DNA of 64,000 nt from NCBI GenBank assembly GCA_013399875.1, contig VXAZ01001836.1, positions 496,001 to 560,000 on the forward strand, read 5' to 3'. The translations under genes were made by a program, and so were the position numbers. The DNA comes from Gymnorhina tibicen (taxonomy: Eukaryota > Chordata > Aves > Passeriformes > Artamidae). The stretch's first letter is position 1. The number at the start of each line of letters is the position of its first letter. Of this stretch, positions 58,136 through 64,000 are shown piece after piece. The notes beneath the pieces are model-generated. The model did no database searches. It had not been told where the DNA came from and was given only the letters and a program-made list of their open reading frames with translations.

Positions 58136-60871
58136 GTGAGTGTTCTTACTTTTTTCGTATATTGCTTTTTAAAATGTTTTTATTTGAGACAAAAATTGCT
58201 TTGATTTTCTTGATTTTTCTCTCAGAAAAGAGCAGTTTTCTGTATTTTCTTGGATGATTTTCCTGAGCTATTCTTTTCTAGACAAGAGTTAAACTTTGCA
58301 ATAAAGTACAAATTCATTGCCTGTCTAAATTGTATCTATAAGATGCTCCAATATGGTTGTTCTGGTTTAACTTCTTTTTCTTCATTGTAATGTTGTATGT
58401 TGTGATACAATTATGATTGTATAGATAGAGTATATTTGATTTCTTGGCATGTATATCAGTTCTCTCTAGTAAGCGTTTGTGCTGATAACCAGGGCAGATT
58501 AAGTAATACAGGAGCTCTTTGAAACCATATGAATTAGAGAAGGCTGGGAAATTTTTTATTGTGGCATCTTCAGGTACGAAATGCTGCTTTGAATATGGGG
58601 ACTTCTCTCAAGCCCATCTAAGCAGGCCTTATAACTCCAGCTATAAAAACATGTACCAGTTTTTAACATTTTATAATATGAGATATTTCTTGATAATACT
58701 TTCACCAATTGCTTGCTACCTACTTGCTGGGAAAGGGGAAGGGAGGAGGTCTATCCCAAGAATTCTAAAATATTTTTATATCTTTCCTTTAGGCAAGACT
58801 TAGAGAAACAGGACTTTGAAGTTTAGCTAGTTGTGATCTGCTGATCACCAGCCTGCTGACACAGCATGGAACTCCAAAGTTAATTATTCAGTTATTTTAA
58901 GGCAGGGGCTTCTTTTAATAACTGTTCACTTGATAGTCTGTTTCTAGAAAAGATAAGAAACAGCAGTGTTGAAAAAAAAAATTCTTGATATCTGGTTTGA
59001 AATAAGCATTTAATGACTCCATGTAGTGTCTGGATATACATATCTCTCTCACTACCGAGAGACCTATCTCTTTCAAATAATACTTTTGTTTAGTTATGCT
59101 CTTTATTTAAATTCTAAACCTACAATAAATATTTCATTATTTGAGTAAAACTCAAATCATTAGAGAAGGTTCAGTTTAGTAGTAGAGTTGCATGTGAAGA
59201 CATAAAGGCCCTCTGAACTTTTGTTAAGTTACTGGGCACTTTATTTTTTAAACTTGAGACAAATACTTTAGAAAATTTGAGTTTGTCATTACAAATCTAT
59301 TGATCTGTGGTGCTATACAGCAAAATATTAGTTACATTCACAGTCACCACTCAGCAGTAATGAAGGTCAGAGCTACTGCTTTTTCATGACTAGTTTATAA
59401 TATCTAGAGAAATCATTCTTACATACCAGTATTCCTTTACTTGCTACTTAAAGTAGACTGGAGTTTTTTTGACACCATCCATACTGGATAGATTTTATAG
59501 CTTCACATGGTGTCTCTAGTGCTGTATTTACTACTACCTGAAGAAAAGTGCCATTTATTAACATTTTTTCCTTTGTGCTTCACTGCAGTTGAGATCAGCA
59601 GTTTTCCACAGCTGAAGTGCCATGACTTCACTGAAAACTTGGAAAATATTTATGGAGGTGAAATGGTTTAAATTGGGTTATAAGAAGATTAACTAAAGCA
59701 GGGACTTGAGAAGCATATTTAAGTGTAACTCCTTGCGTGAATATTGAAGATGATAATTGTATTTGCACTCACAATGAAAGGATCTGCCTATAGTCTTACT
59801 CACTGAGAAGTTACTTGTCAAGTGTCTTTTCCAGCTTTCTGGAAGCAGCTTTCTGTGCATTGTCAGTATCTCTGTGTTTCTAATTTCTTGTTTCCTTCCT
59901 TTGGGAAGGTTTACAGCTTTTTACACTGCAAAACTGAGGGTTGAGGGTTTTTTTCAAAATCTTAATTTTAAAACCATCATTATGACAGATGTCTAACGTT
60001 TCTTGTGGTCTGATCGATTTGTGCCATTGCAAGCCATTGAATTGCAAATCACATTCAGCCCAGTGAGGTGGAATCCTCCATAAGTCTGATGGAAGGCGGT
60101 TCCTTGCTGATAGCAGCATGTTTGTGACACCCTCACCCACTATCTTCGGGGAAAAGGAGCACTTCCACAAAGGAGATTTCTGCCTGTGTCCTTAAGAACA
60201 GTAGACATCAAAGCTGTATGTACTGAAAGTGTTACATTTGAATGTTTTCTTACAAGGAGTATCCTGCTTTGAAAGTATCTGTGACCTTTTCTTTGTCTGT
60301 GAAAGACTTCTTCAGACAGACAGACTTCTCATAGTCTTGGCGTTTGAATTAGGATGAATTGGTGTACATATTCCTACATATCCCTGGTTTAAGTTTATTA
60401 AATCTTACACTTCAAGCGCATCGTTCCAAAGCAATGTGATCCTCCCACAGCATATCCATGATGTCATTGTAACATGGTGCTTCTTGCACGTTTAAAAGTT
60501 GAGAATTAGGGAAAGACCTGCTGTTTCCTATTCCCTTTGAAATTTGAGAAGAAACAGTTTTAAAAGATGAAGTATCTGTTAAAAGATACAGTGTCTGCTG
60601 TTTAAAATTTTTTTCATAAGAAATTTGTTTTGGTAGCTTCACGAGTTACTCTTTTAATGTGCTTCTGTGTTTTTACAAGTATATAATAAATAATAGCATG
60701 TGTGCTGTATATTTGGAGTATAACCATGGCTTATCATAGGTGTCAGACTGCTCACAGTGAAGAGATATTAAGACTGCTTGATCTCTCCTGCCTTTTGATG
60801 TGGCTATACTGTGAAGACTTGGAGGACCCCTGCATTATATTGTTTAATAATATAATCTGCAAAACATTTTT

Positions 60872-60967
60872 AGATTAAAGATCTAAAATAAGATTTTTAG
60901 ATTAAATATATAGAATTATATATAGATTAAAGATAAAAAAAAGATTTTTAGATTAAATATAGAATAT
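60872..60967. repeat. Local tandem duplication, AT-rich (about 52-nt unit)
   Basis: AGATTAAAGAT followed by AGATTTTTAGATTAAATATA occurs at 60872 and again at 60924 with small differences. It is a two-copy imperfect tandem repeat in a BIRC6 intron. Confidence 0.75.
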
Positions 60968-61677
60968 TCACTGAAGTTTGCCTGTGGCAATTAGCAGAGG
61001 GTTGATTTTTGGCAATAAGGAACTGTGGTAGGGTTCTGTATATTCTATATATACCTGTGTGCATCAGTGCATAGAATGTTGATTTTTTTGTATGTTGTAC
61101 AAAATACTAGGGTGCTTAGTCATAAACTGGGAGGATGGAGGCAAGTAGAAAGGTAGAAATCCAGATCATGATCTTTTTTCATGAGGAAGAATAGAATTAA
61201 ATGTCACAGCTTTGGCAGAGGGAAATTTTGACACCTCACAGAGAGGAGATGTAAGAAGCAAAACTAATTTAAGGTTAAGATTATCTTTCCTTTCTTCAGC
61301 TATAAACTCTTTATTGGAGAGTAAAAAACCTGCACTTAACTTCTAGACGAAAGACATTGTTAAAAAGTGTCAAAACTCCAAAATTAGCAATTTTGAAGGC
61401 ATAGATCAAATTCTAATAAAACAGAATTCTAATAATTAGCATGTAGCCCTCTATAAATTATGCTAAGTTTGACGTGGATCTGCTGTCACTGGCAAAAGGT
61501 ACCACTAACACTTTTATTTTCTTTTGATATTCCTGCATTCATTCATTTCAGGTTCTTGGCTCAGTCTTTGCTTCAGAAGGAACCAATACTTTTGAAGTCC
61601 ACTTTTAAGTGAAGACAAAGAAATAAACACAGTACTGATGATATGTATTAATTTCTTTTACGTTTGTGTTTTTGTAG

Positions 61678-61874
61678 AGCATGCAGATTTACTGGGACCT
61701 TGCCCTGAAGATGAAGCCATCAGTCCTGGGGATGAGTGTATGGATGCAGTTTTGGATGAATCACTTCTTGAAACCTGTCCCATTCAGTCTCCATTGCAAG
61801 TTTTTGCAGGCATGGGTGGATTGGCTCTTATTGCAGAGAGACTCCCTATGCTTTATCCTGACGTAATTCAACAA
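61678..61874 (+). CDS. BIRC6: BIRC6 exon e44 (last in window)
   Basis: Encodes EHADLLGPCPEDEAISPGDE, CMDAVLDESLLETCPIQSPL, QVFAGMGGLALIAERLPMLY and PDVIQQ. Acceptor is gtttttgtag, and the following AG two bases on was rejected because it breaks the frame. Donor is CAA|GTGAGT, codon boundary at the end. Reading through would add VSGKK and a stop. The acidic loop then returns to helical scaffold toward the UBC domain beyond the window. Confidence 0.95.
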
Positions 61875-64000
61875 GTGAGTGGAAAGAAATAAATGTCGGA
61901 AAACACGTTGGGAATATTTTGTTTGTTTAAGGACAGTATTTTCCTTGTATTTCTCTATGGTTCAGGTTAACTTCTCAGTTATGTGAGGAAGCTACTTTAA
62001 AATAGGCGAGTGCATAACTCCACAGCCCTGTCCAGCTATACATGTGCTTCCCTGTCCATGTCATAGACTGCCTGAGTAGCCATGTCCCTGTGGGACCAAG
62101 GCAAGCCGCTTCTGTTAACAGAAAATATCTTGGAGGGCGCAGTAAAATAAAGTTGCTGATGTACTATAAAGGCATACTTGCTTATCAGTTAATTGCTCAT
62201 GTAAGTGTACCCTCATAAATATTTTTATGGTTAAGTGAAATTCAGTTCTCAAAGCAGATTGTGTAATTTTATTATTATAAATAACAGTATAATCTTAATT
62301 ATATTTATATTAACAAATAATAGATATTATTTATATACTTATATATAGAATTCCTCTGGACGCACTGATAGGCATTTCAAAAGTGTCAATAGTGGCATTA
62401 GTGTGGAATTACTCTTTTGGCTGCTGTTCTAGGTATACACTGCTAAAAAGGGAAAAAATAACCTGTGAATTATTCAAGTTCTATTTGACTGTATTTTTGA
62501 AGTTTTTGGCTGATAGTCCTAACAGGAAAGAATATTTATTCCCTTTGAAACTGAATTAGTCATGAATTAAGGGTGCTGTTCAGCACCCTGACTGTAAAAT
62601 TACGGCAACCATAGGAACCCTGTAGTGAGACTGGATAATTAGTATGCATCCTTTGTAAATAGTTCTGCAAAGGCCTTAAAGGTCTAGTACCAACGCAGTT
62701 CAAAAATCACAAGTTAAGGAAAAAGTATTTACATAAACAGTTAGTGTATTATGAATCCCAAGAGGGATAGTGTGTACTCTGTATTGAAGAAAACTGATAC
62801 ATGGAACTCTGCAACACATGAAGGGTAACATATGACCATGAGAAATTTCATTCCTTTTTTTCCTTCTTTTTGTATAGTCCTGGGAACTTAGTATCTTTTC
62901 ACAATTTCTTAGCTTGAGATACATGTTTAGATTCAAATACTGAATAAGAATTCTGTGATCCATAAAAAAATTAAATACAATAATACCAAATAGACTATTC
63001 AGAGTGAAGACTGATGATTTCTCCAGACCCTTCATTCTTTAATTTTACTTTTATATTTTTCCAAGTCACTGGTACTTCTGATTCTCCTAATGTGAAGATA
63101 GTAGGAATAAATGCAGCAAAACATGGCTTTGACTTTAAATTAGGAATTTGGTATTCTGGATAAATTCTGTGAAGGCTTTTCATATTAATTTTTTCCAGTT
63201 TAGATCAGTCTGGTAGTAAGTACTAAAATTCTAAACACGAGGGAATCAGTTTATCTGAATAGCATGAAAGCCTGAAACCTCTGTGATGTTTAATTATGAG
63301 AGGGACCTTGGTGTCATAATTTCATTTAAATTGTTTGATTGTGTCTTGGGGCACTGTACAACTACTACCCCCTTAAACTCTGATTCCCATCATAATGCTT
63401 GACTGCACAGTCCTCTGGTCATAAAACAGACTGTTCCGTTAGAGTATAATAGTAATAAAGCCTGCCAAATCAATCAAAAGCTGAAAAGGATCACAAGTTG
63501 CTACGAGACTGCTAAGATATTTGAAGTTCTTCTTAGTTTTTAAAGGCGTTATGATAAATTTTTCCTCTTTTTGCGATATGTAATTGAAAATTAAATACGT
63601 ACGTTCACATTGTTTAATGTTAAAAATAAAAGGGCCATTTCTTACTTCACAGTCTGGTATATAAACTAATCTCTGTATTTACTTCAGAGTAATTTGTGTC
63701 TCATATGCCTCTATATTTAAGCAACACACTTTCACTGAGGATTTTAGATTGGCAAAATACGTTTGCTTGCTTGTGTAGACACAACTTTCTAGCACTGTAT
63801 TGAAAATGCAACAAGTACGCCCTTTTCAGCCATTTAGCATGGTCCCTGTATCTGCAAATGGTAGAGTATTTCATGTGACTTCTTTATTGTGTCCTACATT
63901 AAGATTGCATGTCTTTTAGATCCTAACTATAAAAAGATTTTTGTCTAAGGTGTTTAACTGAATGACTGCCAAATTTCTTTGTTGTTTCTGTTGGTTAAGG
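61875..64000 (+). other. BIRC6: 5' part of the intron after e44
   Basis: AT-rich non-coding sequence to the end of the window. The next expected BIRC6 exon, beginning with a VSAPV-like peptide, is not present. No transposon or RNA gene recognised. Confidence 0.8.

Larger units (their letters stand above)
1..64000 (+). other. BIRC6: BIRC6 gene, internal part (44 exons, both ends outside window)
   Basis: Forty-four exons on the + strand join in one open frame of about 2,790 codons, and every split codon at the junctions resolves to the residue expected for BIRC6. Diagnostic peptides include WYDYWGAEYGTYNYNPYIGG, DLMEVDIDPLDIDLEKDP and GWMGITPPPMQCQHRLSM. Known of the family: BIRC6 is a giant membrane-associated and cytosolic E2/E3 hybrid. 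It is charged with ubiquitin by UBA6 and ubiquitinates caspases, SMAC/DIABLO, HTRA2 and LC3B, so it restrains apoptosis and autophagy and also acts in cytokinesis. The BIR domain and catalytic UBC domain are not in this window. What is here is the scaffold between them, with two beta-sandwich modules and most of the ubiquitin-like region. No frameshift or stop interrupts any exon, so the gene looks intact and functional. Confidence 0.97.

Noticed and set aside
62700..63035. 111-codon minus-strand frame
   Set aside because: Intronic, AT-rich, biased to Lys/Phe/Ile and without recognisable domains.
1..64000. An intronic microRNA, as human BIRC6 hosts one
   Set aside because: The known human intronic microRNA is, to my knowledge, primate-specific, and I could not identify a convincing precursor here by eye. 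Small-RNA data would be needed.
1..64000. BIR and UBC domains of BIRC6
   Set aside because: Neither the zinc-binding BIR pattern nor the UBC active-site segment occurs; both fall outside the window.

Overview
This is a 64 kb window of vertebrate nuclear DNA: AT-rich, intron-dense, with GT-AG introns. The interspersed repeats look avian. CR1 LINE 3' ends are present, and one short element has a tRNA-Ile-like head fused to a CR1-type tail. That architecture is described for TguSINE1 of passerine birds, so the source is most likely a songbird. This taxonomic call is inference from repeats.

The window holds one protein-coding gene, on the + strand: the central part of BIRC6 (BRUCE/Apollon), the giant BIR-containing E2/E3 ubiquitin ligase. 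I could define 44 consecutive internal exons (367..61874, about 8.38 kb of coding sequence, roughly 2,790 codons). They join in one unbroken frame and match the BIRC6 family from end to end as I remember it. Very roughly this is residues 1,270-4,050 of a protein of about 4,850. The start codon, the N-terminal propeller and BIR domain, and the C-terminal UBC domain with its catalytic cysteine all lie outside. The window starts inside an intron and ends inside another.

Layout: e1-e8 (0.4-9.7 kb) encode helical scaffold and then a Gln/Ala/Pro-rich linker. e9-e11 (10.0-11.3 kb) encode a first galactose-binding-like beta-sandwich. e12-e32 (11.6-35.3 kb) encode long helical (armadillo-like) scaffold broken by a Lys-rich coiled coil (e17) and an acidic stretch (e20-e21). 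e33-e34 (37.3-38.3 kb) encode a second beta-sandwich. e35-e39 (40.4-47.5 kb) encode more helical scaffold, including the largest exon (781 nt). e40-e44 (49.2-61.9 kb) encode what is probably the split ubiquitin-like region with a charged, probably disordered insert. The long gene-free stretches are BIRC6 introns. Besides CR1 and SINE copies they hold simple repeats, a possible LTR-type repeat, several inverted repeats, and a single-N assembly joint with a 62-nt false duplication.

Of the 43 complete introns, 42 are GT-AG and one (49344-52820) is GC-AG. I found no second gene, no RNA gene and no novel multi-gene system. The points most worth a second look are the GC-AG intron, the tRNA-Ile SINE, the run of frame-neutral exons e41-e43, and the assembly artefact at the N.
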